A stretch of 64,000 bases of DNA from an uncultured Helicobacteraceae bacterium (GTDB lineage Bacteria; Campylobacterota; Campylobacteria; Campylobacterales; Helicobacteraceae). This document shows positions 52,101 through 62,136 of this stretch, piece by piece. Numbering within the stretch: position 1 is the stretch's first letter; every line of letters begins with the position of its first letter. Under the pieces are notes generated by a model. That model had not been told where the DNA came from. It searched no databases and saw only the letters and a program-made list of their open reading frames with translations. Position numbers and translations under genes: made by a program. The stretch is from assembly GCA_910578285.1 (NCBI GenBank), contig CAJTQL010000003.1:135743-199742 (forward strand). Direction: 5' to 3'.

Positions 52101-54908
52101 GTGTCCGAGATTGAGATTATTGGTGCAAAAGAAAACAACCTGAAAAATATTCACCTCAAAATTCCCAAAGACAAGCTGATTGTTTTTACTGGTCTTAGCG
52201 GCAGCGGCAAATCAACACTTGCTTTTGAGACGCTCTATGCCGAAGGGCAGAGGCGCTATATCGAATCTCTAAGCAGCTATGCGCGCCAATTTTTAGACAA
52301 AATGGGCAAGCCTAATGTGGACAAAATCAACGGACTCATGCCCGCCATTGCGATTGACCAAAAAAGCACAAGCAAAAATCCGCGCTCAACGGTTGGGACG
52401 ATTACCGAAATCTATGACTATCTCCGCTTGCTCTATGCGCGTGTTGGGACACAACATTGCCATTTATGCGACAAGCCCATTTCGCAGATGAGCGCAAGCG
52501 ACATCATCAATCAAATCTTGCTTCTACCACAAGATTCAAAAATGCTCATTCTCGCGCCGATTGTCAAAGACAAAAAGGGGACATTTGCTGATAGGATCGA
52601 ATCTCTAAGGCGCAAGGGCTATGTGCGCGTGCAGATTGATGGCGTGATGACGCGACTTGATGAGGAGATTGAGCTTAGCAAGACAAAAAAGCACACAATT
52701 AAGGTTGTGATTGATAGAATTACGCAAAATAGTGAGAACAAAGAACGAATTGCGCAGGCAGTTGAGCGCGCACTTGTCGAATCTTATGGTGAGGTGGAGA
52801 TTGAGTGCATTGGTGAAAATGGGCAAAAGCCCGAGTTTCTGCATTATAGCGAGCATCTGGCGTGTTTTGATTGCAAGGTGAGCTTCGAGCCGCTCGAGCC
52901 GCTTAGCTTTAGCTTCAATTCACCCAAAGGTGCTTGCCCTGAATGCGATGGACTGGGTATGCGCTATGCAATTGATATGAAAAAAATCATCAATTCCCAC
53001 CTGCCGCTTGCTGATGGTGGTATCAAGGTGATTTATGGTTTCTCGCGAAGCTATTATTTTGAACTCTTTAAGGCACTCTGCAAAGCCGAATCGATTGACA
53101 TTTCCAAAACCTTTGAAGATCTCGAAGAATACCAACAAAAAATGATTCTGCATGGCAGCGCGCAAGAACTCAAGTTTGCATGGAAAGACAATATGATTAA
53201 ACGGCAGTGGGAGGGGCTGTTCAAGATTGCGTATGATATTTTCAAAGACAAAGCAGATTTGAGCGATTTTATGAGCGAAAAAGTCTGCGATATGTGCGGT
53301 GGACATCGGCTCAACCGCGCTTCGCTAAGCGTCAAGGTTGCTGGGCGTGGAATCGGCGCACTACTTGATGATAGCATTGCCGATAGTTGCCGTTTTTTTG
53401 AGCAGGATTCCAATTTTATTTATCTTAGCGCACAAAATCACACCATTGCCGCACCGATTCTCAAAGAAATCCGCGAGAGACTATTCTTTTTGCGTGAAGT
53501 CGGATTATCATATCTTAGCCTCGGACGCGATGCACGCAGCATTAGTGGTGGAGAATCGCAGCGAATCCGCATTGCAAGTCAAATTGGCAGTGGTCTCACG
53601 GGCGTGATGTATGTACTCGATGAGCCGAGCATTGGGCTGCATGAGCGCGATACAATGAAGCTGATTAAGACATTACGCAATCTCCAAGAGAAAGACAACA
53701 CGGTGATTGTCGTTGAGCATGATAAAGAGACAATCATGGCTGCTGATTTTGTGGTTGATATTGGACCAGGAGCGGGCAAGAACGGAGGTGAAGTGATTTT
53801 TTCAGGAACGACCGATTCGCTGTTGCGCACTAACACAATAACAGCACAATACCTCACAGGAGTCAAAAAGATTGAATATTTTCACCGCCGCGCGCAAAAA
53901 AAGTGGCTCAATATCACGAATGTCAATATCAATAATATTCATAACCTTAATATACGGATTCCGCTTGGCAATTTCGTGTGTGTTACGGGCGTAAGCGGCA
54001 GCGGCAAAAGTTCGCTTGTGCTTCAAACTCTTTTGCCTGTGGCACAAGAGCTGCTCAATAATGCGCGCAAAGTGAAGAAGGTTGATGGTGTTGGGATTGA
54101 TGGGCTCGAGCAGCTCGACAAAGTCATCTACCTTGACCAAAGCCCCATCGGGCGCACGCCGCGCAGTAACCCAGCAACCTATACGGGCATAATGGACGAG
54201 ATTCGAAGTCTTTTTGCTGAAACAAAAGAATCCAAGATTCGTGGGTATGGTGTCGGACGCTTTAGCTTCAATGTCAAAGGTGGACGTTGTGAAAAATGTC
54301 AAGGCGAAGGTGAGATTAAAATCGAAATGCACTTCTTGCCCGATGTGCTTGTGAAATGCGATAGTTGCATGGGGCAGCGCTACAACCCCCAAACGCTCGA
54401 AATCACCTATAAGGGCAAGAATATTGCCGAAATCTTGAATATGAGCGTGAGCGAAGCACTCGAATTTTTTGCGCCATTGCCACGAATCGCGCAAAAACTT
54501 CAAACGCTCGATGATGTTGGGCTTGGCTACATCAGCCTCGGGCAAAATGCCGTAACGTTAAGTGGAGGCGAGGCACAACGAATCAAGCTCGCGCGTGAGC
54601 TTGCACGCAAAGATACAGGCGCGACACTCTATATCCTAGATGAACCCACAACAGGGCTGCATTTTGCCGATATTGATAAGCTTACGAAAGTGTTGCATCA
54701 TTTTGCGAGTTTGGGAAATAGCGTGATTGTGATTGAACATAATCTCGATATGATAAAGAATGCTGATTATGTGATTGATATGGGACCAGATGGCGGCATT
54801 GGCGGTGGTGCGCTCGTGGATTGTGGCACACCCGAAGAGATTGCCAAGCGATTTGAGCAAACAGGGAGCTATACGGGCAAGTTCTTGGCTGCCGAGCTTG
54901 GGCTCTAG
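52101..54908 (+). CDS. uvrA: Excinuclease ABC subunit A
   Basis: Encodes 935 aa. The damage-recognition ATPase of nucleotide excision repair has two ABC modules: Walker A GLSGSGKSTLAF and GVSGSGKSSLV, signatures SGGESQRIRIA and LSGGEAQRIKLA. Zinc-binding cysteine pairs are present (CPECDGLG, CDMCGGHR, CEKCQGEGEI, CDSCMGQR). A GTG start at 52101 (MSEIEIIGAKENN) with AAAGGG before it fits the family better than the ATG 27 bases upstream. Mfd, its recruiter, is also in the window. Confidence 0.95.
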   Translation: MSEIEIIGAKENNLKNIHLKIPKDKLIVFTGLSGSGKSTLAFETLYAEGQRRYIESLSSYARQFLDKMGKPNVDKINGLMPAIAIDQKSTSKNPRSTVGTITEIYDYLRLLYARVGTQHCHLCDKPISQMSASDIINQILLLPQDSKMLILAPIVKDKKGTFADRIESLRRKGYVRVQIDGVMTRLDEEIELSKTKKHTIKVVIDRITQNSENKERIAQAVERALVESYGEVEIECIGENGQKPEFLHYSEHLACFDCKVSFEPLEPLSFSFNSPKGACPECDGLGMRYAIDMKKIINSHLPLADGGIKVIYGFSRSYYFELFKALCKAESIDISKTFEDLEEYQQKMILHGSAQELKFAWKDNMIKRQWEGLFKIAYDIFKDKADLSDFMSEKVCDMCGGHRLNRASLSVKVAGRGIGALLDDSIADSCRFFEQDSNFIYLSAQNHTIAAPILKEIRERLFFLREVGLSYLSLGRDARSISGGESQRIRIASQIGSGLTGVMYVLDEPSIGLHERDTMKLIKTLRNLQEKDNTVIVVEHDKETIMAADFVVDIGPGAGKNGGEVIFSGTTDSLLRTNTITAQYLTGVKKIEYFHRRAQKKWLNITNVNINNIHNLNIRIPLGNFVCVTGVSGSGKSSLVLQTLLPVAQELLNNARKVKKVDGVGIDGLEQLDKVIYLDQSPIGRTPRSNPATYTGIMDEIRSLFAETKESKIRGYGVGRFSFNVKGGRCEKCQGEGEIKIEMHFLPDVLVKCDSCMGQRYNPQTLEITYKGKNIAEILNMSVSEALEFFAPLPRIAQKLQTLDDVGLGYISLGQNAVTLSGGEAQRIKLARELARKDTGATLYILDEPTTGLHFADIDKLTKVLHHFASLGNSVIVIEHNLDMIKNADYVIDMGPDGGIGGGALVDCGTPEEIAKRFEQTGSYTGKFLAAELGL

Positions 54909-54916
54909 GGATTTTT

Positions 54917-56314
54917 ATGCGCCTCACAGATGAGCAGCAAGCCATCATAGAATCGGCTCGCAATTTGCCACAAGGTGGGGTACTCAAGATTCAAGCAGCT
55001 GCTGGTTCGGGCAAAACCTTTATTCTCTTGCAAATCGCGCAGGCTCTGCCACAAGCCTCGTTTCTCTATCTCGCCTTCAATCGTTCGATTGTTGACGCAA
55101 TGCACAACAAGGCGACAAAAAACATGACCGTCAAGACCACACATGCGCTTGCGTATAGCCACATCTTGACGCAAAACTATCCCGATATGCAGCCACGCAA
55201 AGACTACACCGCATTTGAGATTGGCGAGATTTTGGAGAATCGCAACTACCATTACATCGCACGTGTGCGGCAGATTCTCTATGATTTTTGCAATAGCAGG
55301 CTTGAAGACTTCAGCATGCGTTTGGGCGAAGGCTATCAAGATGCGCAAAAAATTTACACAATGATGAGGCGAGGCGAGATTCCCTTTACACATTCTTTTT
55401 ATCTCAAGGAATATCAGCTGCTTCCTACACAAAAACGGAAGCTTGATTATGATTATGTTTTGCTTGACGAAGCACAAGACACAAACGAAGTAACGCTCGA
55501 TATTTTTTTGCAAATGCCATGCCGCAAGATTTTGGTTGGAGACGAGCACCAAAGCATTTATGGTTTTCGGGGAGCGTTCAATGCCCTAAGTCATATCAAC
55601 ACGTCCTACAAACACGTGCTCACGCATTGCTTTCGCACACCGCAATGCTATCTCGACAAGGCAATCTTTTTTCTCAATCATTTCAAAGATTTGCCACAGA
55701 ATGTGCGGATTGTGTCTGTGATTTCACAAAGCCGCGATTGTGCTACAAGCGCGATTTTGACGCGCACAAATGCAAAGATTGTCGAGATTATCGCCAAGAA
55801 TGCGAGTAATACATTGCAACTGCTCAAGAATCCCGATGAGATTTTTGCAACGATTCTCTCGCTCAAGGCGTTGCAAGAAGGCAGCAAAGAACACATTGCT
55901 GTGCCGCATTTGCAGTATCTCAAAAAATTTAGAAATCTTGACGAAGTGCAGCAATATGCCGAGGACACGAATGAGCCCGAGCTGAAATATTCGATTTTTG
56001 TGCTCAATCAATACGGCAGAGACATTGTGCATTTGTATCGCAAGGCAAAAAAACTCTATCAAAACAAAGAGGGCACGGCGCTCATGACGACACACACGGC
56101 AAAAGGATTGGAGTTTGACTGCGTAACAATCGAAGATGATTTTAGCAATCTCTATGAACAACACCAAAAGCTCTTTGCACAGGGGAGAATCGGACAAATC
56201 GCATTCCAAAAATTTTATGAAGAAATCAATCTCTACTATGTCGCCATAACACGTACAAAAAAGCAGCTCATTGACAAAAGTCAAAATGATTTTTTCTACA
56301 AAATGAATCTTTAA
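54917..56314 (+). CDS. Compact superfamily I (UvrD/FBH1-like) helicase
   Basis: Encodes 465 aa, much shorter than UvrD, Rep or PcrA (~650-720). Helicase motifs in order: Walker A QAAAGSGKTFIL, YLAFNRSIVDAM (Ia), YVLLDEAQDTNEVT (II), VGDEHQSIYGFRGA (III), HCFRTPQCY (IV), TTHTAKGLEFDCV (V) and LYYVAITRTKKQL (VI). All catalytic motifs are kept, but the 1B/2B subdomains are small. The pattern is closest to FBH1-like enzymes. It lies 8 bases after uvrA, which suggests a repair role. Confidence 0.88.
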   Translation: MRLTDEQQAIIESARNLPQGGVLKIQAAAGSGKTFILLQIAQALPQASFLYLAFNRSIVDAMHNKATKNMTVKTTHALAYSHILTQNYPDMQPRKDYTAFEIGEILENRNYHYIARVRQILYDFCNSRLEDFSMRLGEGYQDAQKIYTMMRRGEIPFTHSFYLKEYQLLPTQKRKLDYDYVLLDEAQDTNEVTLDIFLQMPCRKILVGDEHQSIYGFRGAFNALSHINTSYKHVLTHCFRTPQCYLDKAIFFLNHFKDLPQNVRIVSVISQSRDCATSAILTRTNAKIVEIIAKNASNTLQLLKNPDEIFATILSLKALQEGSKEHIAVPHLQYLKKFRNLDEVQQYAEDTNEPELKYSIFVLNQYGRDIVHLYRKAKKLYQNKEGTALMTTHTAKGLEFDCVTIEDDFSNLYEQHQKLFAQGRIGQIAFQKFYEEINLYYVAITRTKKQLIDKSQNDFFYKMNL

Positions 56315-57621
56315 TGTGGCAAAACAAGACGGCGCAGCGCTGTTATCAAGCAATCAATCTCGGCTTTTGTGTGCGTGTAGTGCAGGCTCGCACGTACCCA
56401 GCCGTGTTTGTATGCGGGGACAAAGTCCAAATCGTCCATGTGCAGCAAATCATGCGCATAGGGTCCAGCACAGCTGCAACCAGCGCGCGTGTCGATATGA
56501 AATCGCTTGGCGAGCAAGAAGCTTACATAATGCGGCGAGAGATTGTTGAGATTGAACGCAAAAATGCTGATTCTAGGGACATCGAGATTGCCATAAAGCG
56601 TGATCTCGGCGAAGTCATGCACGGCATGCAAGAAATATTGCATAAGCTCATTTTCGCGCGCCGCAATCCATGTGCGTGAAATTTCTTCGCGCAGACAATA
56701 GGCAAGGGCAGCGCGCAAAAGCTGCAATATGGGCGGTGTGCCCGATTCTTCGCGCGTTTCGATGTCGTCCAAATAATATTGCGCATTTCGTGAGACATAT
56801 GCAACACTTCCGCCGCCTGCAAAGCTCGGCGGCAAGGAGCAATCAATGAGATTGCGGCGCATAGCAAGAAGTCCACAGCTTCCAGGTCCGCCTAGAAGTT
56901 TGTGTGGTGCGAAAAATGCCACATCAAACAGCTCGCATGGAATATTGAGATGAGGTGAGCTGCTCGCCATATCGAGCGCCACGATTCCTCCATAGCGGCG
57001 CACAAGAGTGCTGAATCGAGCGCAATCAAGCAAGATACCGCTGACATTAGATGCGCTCGCAAACGAGGCGATGATTTCGCGTCCATTGTTGGCGTGCAAC
57101 ACCGATTCGAGCGCATTCAAATCAACCAAACCACGATTGTTGAGCGGAATCCGCACCACTTCGCACAACCCCTCACGAAAGCTTAGTTCATTGCTGTGAT
57201 GTTCCATTGCCCCGACAATCACGAGCGGAAGCTGACTTTTGTCGGGCTTTGCAATGCGCAAAAGCGCGCGTGGTGGGACATAGATTCCAAGCAACTCTTG
57301 AAATTTTTGAATCGCCCCACTCGCGCCACAGCCTGTGGCAATCAGCGCAAAGTCGGCGTTCAGCTCGAGCGCGTCTTTAATTTTTTGCTTGGCAACCTGA
57401 TAGAGGTTTTCCATTTTTTGTGCATAAAGATTTGAATCAGAATGTGTGTTGGCGTAAAAGGGCAATAGTTTTTGCAAACGCCTTTCTATGGGCGCAAAGC
57501 CAAGCCCTGAAGCTGTCCAATCGAAATAAAGGCGGTTTTTGGGGCGCAATGTTTGCGCGCGCAATTGCGCCTTTGGCTCGTCCTCTTGCAACAAAGGCGC
57601 AAAAAATTTTTCGGCTTCCAA
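56311..57621 (-). CDS. NifS-like class V aminotransferase-fold PLP enzyme
   Basis: Encodes 436 aa. The fold is that of cysteine desulfurases and Csd-type enzymes: ATGCGASGAIQKFQ (phosphate binding), MEHHSNELSFRE, ALDMASSSPHLNIP, FFAPHKLLGGPGSCGLL with the PLP Lys, and RAGCSCAGPYAHDLL with Cys residues near the expected active-site loop. It matches the H. pylori HP0405 type rather than housekeeping NifS. The product is unknown. The stop overlaps the helicase gene by four bases, and cysK is four bases upstream in the same operon. Confidence 0.85.
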   Translation of the reverse strand: MEAEKFFAPLLQEDEPKAQLRAQTLRPKNRLYFDWTASGLGFAPIERRLQKLLPFYANTHSDSNLYAQKMENLYQVAKQKIKDALELNADFALIATGCGASGAIQKFQELLGIYVPPRALLRIAKPDKSQLPLVIVGAMEHHSNELSFREGLCEVVRIPLNNRGLVDLNALESVLHANNGREIIASFASASNVSGILLDCARFSTLVRRYGGIVALDMASSSPHLNIPCELFDVAFFAPHKLLGGPGSCGLLAMRRNLIDCSLPPSFAGGGSVAYVSRNAQYYLDDIETREESGTPPILQLLRAALAYCLREEISRTWIAARENELMQYFLHAVHDFAEITLYGNLDVPRISIFAFNLNNLSPHYVSFLLAKRFHIDTRAGCSCAGPYAHDLLHMDDLDFVPAYKHGWVRASLHYTHTKAEIDCLITALRRLVLPH

Positions 57622-57625
57622 TGTT

Positions 57626-58540
57626 TTAGCTGTATAAATCTGTACTCAAATATCTTTCGCCTGTGTCGCACAAAATCGTTACAATGTTGCGGTTATTATA
57701 ACGTTTGCCTAGCTCAATGGCGCTCCAAACATTAGCACCTGATGAGATTCCGACAAGCAAACCTTCTTCTTTCGCAAGACGTTGCGAGGTTGCGTAGGCA
57801 TCTGCCGAAGCAACTTTTATGACTTCATCATAGAAAGATGGATTCACAATCCCCGGAATAAAGCCTGCACCAATGCCTTGAATCTTGTGAGGCGAGGGCG
57901 AGCCACCAGAAAGCACAGGAGAATCGGCGGGCTCAACGGCGACAAGCTTGATGTTTGGATTCTTGCCCTTAAAGACTGTACCACAACCCATAAGCGTTCC
58001 GCCTGTGCCAACTCCTGCAGCAAAGATGTCGATTCGTCCTTCCATGTCGCTCCAAATTTCAAGCGCGGTTGTTTCGCGGTGAATCTTGGGGTTAGCAGGG
58101 TTTTCAAATTGTTGCAAAATTACAGAATGTGGAATCTCTTTTGCGAGTTCCTCTGCCATTTGTACAGCGCCTTTCATACCCTTCTCTGGTGGTGTGAGTT
58201 CGAGCCGCGCACCGAGTGCAACGAGCAGTTTACGACGTTCCAAGCTCATCGAGCTTGGCATCGTCAAGATGAGCTGGATTCCAAGCGATGCGCACATCGC
58301 GGCAAGCCCAATGCCTGTATTACCACTTGTGGGTTCAATGATGATGCTTTGGCGCGTGATTCTGCCACTCTCTAGTCCATCGCGAATCATTCCAAGCGCG
58401 ATTCTGTCTTTGACAGAGCTTGTTGGGTTCATAAACTCGCATTTTGCAAAGATGTTTGCTCCACTCTCTTTCGAGGCAAAATTAAGGCGAATGATGGGTG
58501 TGTTGCCAATCAATTCTTGATAGCTATTTGCTACTTTCAT
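57626..58540 (-). CDS. cysK: Cysteine synthase
   Basis: Encodes 304 aa. O-acetylserine sulfhydrylase: PLP Lys44 in NPTSSVKDRIALG, the substrate loop EPTSGNTGIGLA, and the phosphate loop GVGTGGTLMGCG. The start MKVANSYQELIGN has AAGGAGTACT upstream; a start 21 bases earlier is less likely. The NifS-like gene follows directly, which suggests linked sulfur handling. The CysK/CysM (thiosulfate- or homoserine-dependent) split is not resolved. Confidence 0.93.
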   Translation of the reverse strand: MKVANSYQELIGNTPIIRLNFASKESGANIFAKCEFMNPTSSVKDRIALGMIRDGLESGRITRQSIIIEPTSGNTGIGLAAMCASLGIQLILTMPSSMSLERRKLLVALGARLELTPPEKGMKGAVQMAEELAKEIPHSVILQQFENPANPKIHRETTALEIWSDMEGRIDIFAAGVGTGGTLMGCGTVFKGKNPNIKLVAVEPADSPVLSGGSPSPHKIQGIGAGFIPGIVNPSFYDEVIKVASADAYATSQRLAKEEGLLVGISSGANVWSAIELGKRYNNRNIVTILCDTGERYLSTDLYS

Positions 58541-58747
58541 AGTACTCCTTTTGGTTATCAAACGATAGTGTGTAGATTCTACAATATCTTTGTTTCTTTG
58601 TCAAGCAAGTTTTTTTATTCATTATTAAATTTATAATTTAACTAATAAGGCTTAAAATAGTGATTTTATTAGATTTTTTAGATAAAGGATACTATTTTTT
58701 CTGCTTTTATGGACAAGATGATGATTTGGAAAAACTGCCTAGAAGTG

Positions 58748-58753
58748 CTACAA
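58748..58753 (+). promoter_or_regulatory. Putative -10 of acnB
   Basis: TACAAT in GTGCTACAATATGC, 39 bases before the acnB ATG. The 230-base gap to cysK also holds a very AT-rich stretch at 58615-58690 whose role is unclear; a Fur- or NikR-type site there cannot be claimed by eye. Confidence 0.4.
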
Positions 58754-58792
58754 TATGCACACAAAAGATACTAAAAATCATAAGGAGTCATT

Positions 58793-61339
58793 ATGGACTT
58801 TTTTTCCACCTATAATCAGCAAGTGAGCGAGCGCGCCGCGCAGAATGTCCCACCATTGCCGCTTGACGCTACACAAACTGCTGAAGTCATCAGATTGCTT
58901 TTGACAAACGATAGCCGCAGCAAAGAACTCAAAGAATTGTTGAGCGAACGCGTTTCACCCGGTGTTGATGAATCTGCAAAAGTCAAGGCTGATTTTCTCG
59001 ATTCGCTTGCTCAAGGCAAGCAGTCATGTCAGGCAATCAACCCCAAAGAGGCGATTAGGTTGCTTGGCACAATGCTAGGGGGCTATAATATCGCCCCGCT
59101 CATTGGTGCGCTCAAACTCGCACCCGAGCTTGCACAAGTCGCAGCTGATGCGCTCAAGAAAACCTTGCTTGTCTATGACGCATTTGGCGAGATTGTCGAG
59201 CTTGCAAAAAGCAATCAATATGCGCAAGAAATCTTGCAGAGCTGGGCAAAGGCAGAATGGTTCACAAGCCGACCCAAAGTGCCTGAAAAGCTTACGCTCA
59301 CGGTGTTTAAGATTGATGGCGAAACAAATACAGATGACCTCTCGCCCGCAGGCGATGCTTTCACACGAAGCGATATTCCGCTCCATGCACAAGCCATGCT
59401 CAAAAGCCGCACACAAAATGCGCTAGGACGCATTGAAGAACTCAAGAAAAAGGGTAATCCGCTTGTATATGTTGGTGATGTTGTGGGTACAGGGAGCTCG
59501 CGCAAATCCGCATGCAATTCGCTTGTTTGGCATATTGGAGAGGCGATTCCTCATATCCCCAATAAAAAGAGTGGCGGTATCGTGATTGGCGGTGTGATTG
59601 CCCCAATCTTTTTCAACACATGCGAAGATAGCGGTTGTTTGCCACTTCGTGCTGATGTGAGCGCGCTCAATGAGGGCGATGTGATTGATGTGTATCCCTA
59701 CAAAGGCGAGATTCACAAAAATGGCGCTGTCGTAAGCAAATTCGAACTTTCTCCCAATACACTTGCTGATGAGATTCGCGCAGGTGGACGTATCAATCTC
59801 ATCATCGGACGTGGGCTCACAGCAAAAGCGCAAGAAGCAACTGGGGTAAAAGACGATAGTATTTTTGCTAAACCCACAAACCCAACCACGCAGCCTAAGG
59901 GCTATTCGCTTGCACAAAAAATGGTCGGCAGGGCATGTGGCGTTGCTGGAATCGCTCCGGGTACATATTGCGAGCCCATCGCCACAACTGTGGGCAGCCA
60001 AGACACCACAGGACCAATGACGCGAGACGAAATCAAAGAGCTTGCTTCGCTTGGCTTTAGCGCGGATTTTGTGTTGCAGAGTTTCTGCCATACGGCTGCA
60101 TACCCTAAACCTGCTGATGTCAAGAATCATGCAACATTACCCACATTCATGAGCTCTCGTGGTGGTGTGTCGTTGCGCCCGGGCGATGGTGTGATTCACT
60201 CATGGCTTAATCGCATGGTGTTGCCCGATACTGTCGGCACAGGCGGCGATTCGCATACACGATTTCCGATTGGAATCAGCTTCCCTGCTGGAAGTGGGCT
60301 TGTTGCTTTTGCTGCTGTTACAGGTTCTATGCCACTCGATATGCCTGAATCTGTGCTTGTGCGTTTTAGCGGCAAACTCCAACCCGGAATCACTTTGCGT
60401 GACTTGGTCAATGCAATTCCGTATTATGCGATTAAGCAAGGTTTGCTCACGGTGGAGAAAAAGGGCAAGAAAAATATCTTTAATGGCAAGATTCTCGAAA
60501 TCGAGGGCTTGCCTGACCTTAAGGTTGAGCAAGCATTTGAATTGAGTGATGCGAGCGCTGAACGTAGCGCAGCAGCCTGCACTGTGGCACTCAATAAAGA
60601 ACCCATCATCGAATATCTCAAATCCAATATCGCGCTCATCAACGCAATGATTGCAGCAGGCTATCAAGATGCAAAAACGCTTGCACGACGTGCGCAGAAA
60701 ATGCAAGATTGGATTGATAAACCCGAATTGCTCGTTGCCGACAAAGACGCTGAATACGCTGCTGTGATTGAGATTAATCTCAATGAGATTACCGAGCCTA
60801 TTTTGGCTTGCCCCAACGACCCTGACGATGTTGCGACATTGAGCGAGATTCTAAACGACAGCAATCGTCCGAAAAAGATTGACGAAGTATTTGTTGGAAG
60901 TTGTATGACAAATATTGGGCACTATCGTGCGCTTGGTGAAGTTTTGAGAGATGAAGGAATGGTGCCCACGACACTATGGGTAGCACCTCCTACAAAAATG
61001 GACGCAAAAATGCTTGTTGATGAAGGCTATTATGCGCTTTTTGGAGCAGCAGGAGCGCGCATTGAAATTCCGGGTTGCAGCTTGTGTATGGGTAATCAGG
61101 CTCGGGTGCGTGATAACACAGTGGTGTTTTCCACCTCAACGCGCAATTTCGATAACCGCATGGGTAAAGGTGCAAAGGTCTACTTGGGCAGTGCAGAGCT
61201 CGGCGCTTTGTGTGCAATCTTGGGCAAGATTCCAACCAAAGAGGAATATCTTTCGCTCATTCCCAAAAAGATTGAAGGCAAAGGTGAGCAAATCTATCGC
61301 TATTTGAATTTTAATCTGATTGAATCATATAGCCTCTAG
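58793..61339 (+). CDS. acnB: Aconitate hydratase B
   Basis: Encodes 848 aa. TCA-cycle enzyme converting citrate to isocitrate with a [4Fe-4S] cluster. The N-terminal HEAT-like and swivelling domains come first (to ~370), then the catalytic domain. Candidate cluster cysteines lie in GSCMTNIGHYRALGE and IPGCSLCMGNQARV. GDSHTRFPIGISFPAGSG and KSGGIVIGGVIAPIFF are typical of AcnB. AAGGAGTCATT precedes the ATG. Length is close to H. pylori AcnB. Confidence 0.96.
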   Translation: MDFFSTYNQQVSERAAQNVPPLPLDATQTAEVIRLLLTNDSRSKELKELLSERVSPGVDESAKVKADFLDSLAQGKQSCQAINPKEAIRLLGTMLGGYNIAPLIGALKLAPELAQVAADALKKTLLVYDAFGEIVELAKSNQYAQEILQSWAKAEWFTSRPKVPEKLTLTVFKIDGETNTDDLSPAGDAFTRSDIPLHAQAMLKSRTQNALGRIEELKKKGNPLVYVGDVVGTGSSRKSACNSLVWHIGEAIPHIPNKKSGGIVIGGVIAPIFFNTCEDSGCLPLRADVSALNEGDVIDVYPYKGEIHKNGAVVSKFELSPNTLADEIRAGGRINLIIGRGLTAKAQEATGVKDDSIFAKPTNPTTQPKGYSLAQKMVGRACGVAGIAPGTYCEPIATTVGSQDTTGPMTRDEIKELASLGFSADFVLQSFCHTAAYPKPADVKNHATLPTFMSSRGGVSLRPGDGVIHSWLNRMVLPDTVGTGGDSHTRFPIGISFPAGSGLVAFAAVTGSMPLDMPESVLVRFSGKLQPGITLRDLVNAIPYYAIKQGLLTVEKKGKKNIFNGKILEIEGLPDLKVEQAFELSDASAERSAAACTVALNKEPIIEYLKSNIALINAMIAAGYQDAKTLARRAQKMQDWIDKPELLVADKDAEYAAVIEINLNEITEPILACPNDPDDVATLSEILNDSNRPKKIDEVFVGSCMTNIGHYRALGEVLRDEGMVPTTLWVAPPTKMDAKMLVDEGYYALFGAAGARIEIPGCSLCMGNQARVRDNTVVFSTSTRNFDNRMGKGAKVYLGSAELGALCAILGKIPTKEEYLSLIPKKIEGKGEQIYRYLNFNLIESYSL

Positions 61340-61346
61340 TCTCTTT

Positions 61347-61362
61347 CCCGCCTCACGGCGGG
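61347..61362. terminator. Hairpin between convergent genes
   Basis: CCCGCC-TCAC-GGCGGG lies between the acnB stop (plus) and the M48 gene stop (minus). No T tract follows on either strand, so it may act as a weak bidirectional terminator. Confidence 0.4.
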
Positions 61363-61370
61363 GATGATTG

Positions 61371-62120
61371 CTAGCGCGATTTTTGTTTGATGAGGCTTTG
61401 GAGCTGCGCGATTCGCTTTGAATCGCTCGGGTGAGTTGAGAAAAAGTCAAAATCCGAGCTTCGATTAGACGCTGCCATTTTTTGCCAGAATCGTGGTGCT
61501 GCTTGTGGGTTGTAGCCCGCTTTTATCATGATCTCGAGTCCTGCTTTGTCGGCTTCAAGTTCTCTGTCGCGTCCATAGGGGAGCATGACACCATATTGAC
61601 TCACAACTGAATATACCCCGCTCACAAGCGGCGCATAATCGGGCGCAAAATTTGCTGCAAGCGTGCTTGTGAGCTGTTGTCCCATATCAGAGACTTGTGC
61701 CATGCTCATACGTTCTGCTCCGTGTCGCAAAATCGCATGCGCGATTTCATGTCCCATAATCGTGGCGAGATCATCGTCATTGCTGACAAAAGGCAAAATC
61801 CCTGTATAGACAAAGACCTTGCCTGTTGGCAAACAAAAGGCATTGACGCTTTTATCCTCGATGACATAAAATTCCCACTCAAAATCAGGTTGGTTTGCCG
61901 CTTTGGCAATCTTTTGCCCCACACGCGTAACCTGCGCAATCGCTTTTTTGTTTGTGCTCAATGTGGCTTGTTGCAGAATCTCATCGCGCCCACTCTCGCC
62001 AATTTGGCGCTCTTGTTCTGGTGTGAGCAACATGAGCTGCGAGCGCCCATAGGTTTGCGTACAAGCACTCAACAAAAAGACGAGCAATGCCGCAAGGCTC
62101 GTTTGAAACCAATATTGCAT
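61371..62120 (-). CDS. M48-family metalloprotease, lipoprotein
   Basis: Encodes 249 aa from MQYWFQTSLAALL (AAGGA six bases before). The lipobox LLSAC places it in the outer or inner membrane facing the periplasm. The zinc motif HEIAHAILRHG and the downstream ELEADKAGLEIM carry the three ligands. SVNAFCLPTGKVFVYTG is conserved in LoiP/YcaL-type proteases, which deal with misassembled outer-membrane proteins. Convergent with acnB. Confidence 0.92.
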   Translation of the reverse strand: MQYWFQTSLAALLVFLLSACTQTYGRSQLMLLTPEQERQIGESGRDEILQQATLSTNKKAIAQVTRVGQKIAKAANQPDFEWEFYVIEDKSVNAFCLPTGKVFVYTGILPFVSNDDDLATIMGHEIAHAILRHGAERMSMAQVSDMGQQLTSTLAANFAPDYAPLVSGVYSVVSQYGVMLPYGRDRELEADKAGLEIMIKAGYNPQAAPRFWQKMAASNRSSDFDFFSTHPSDSKRIAQLQSLIKQKSR

Positions 62121-62136
62121 TTGCATTCCTTTTTGT

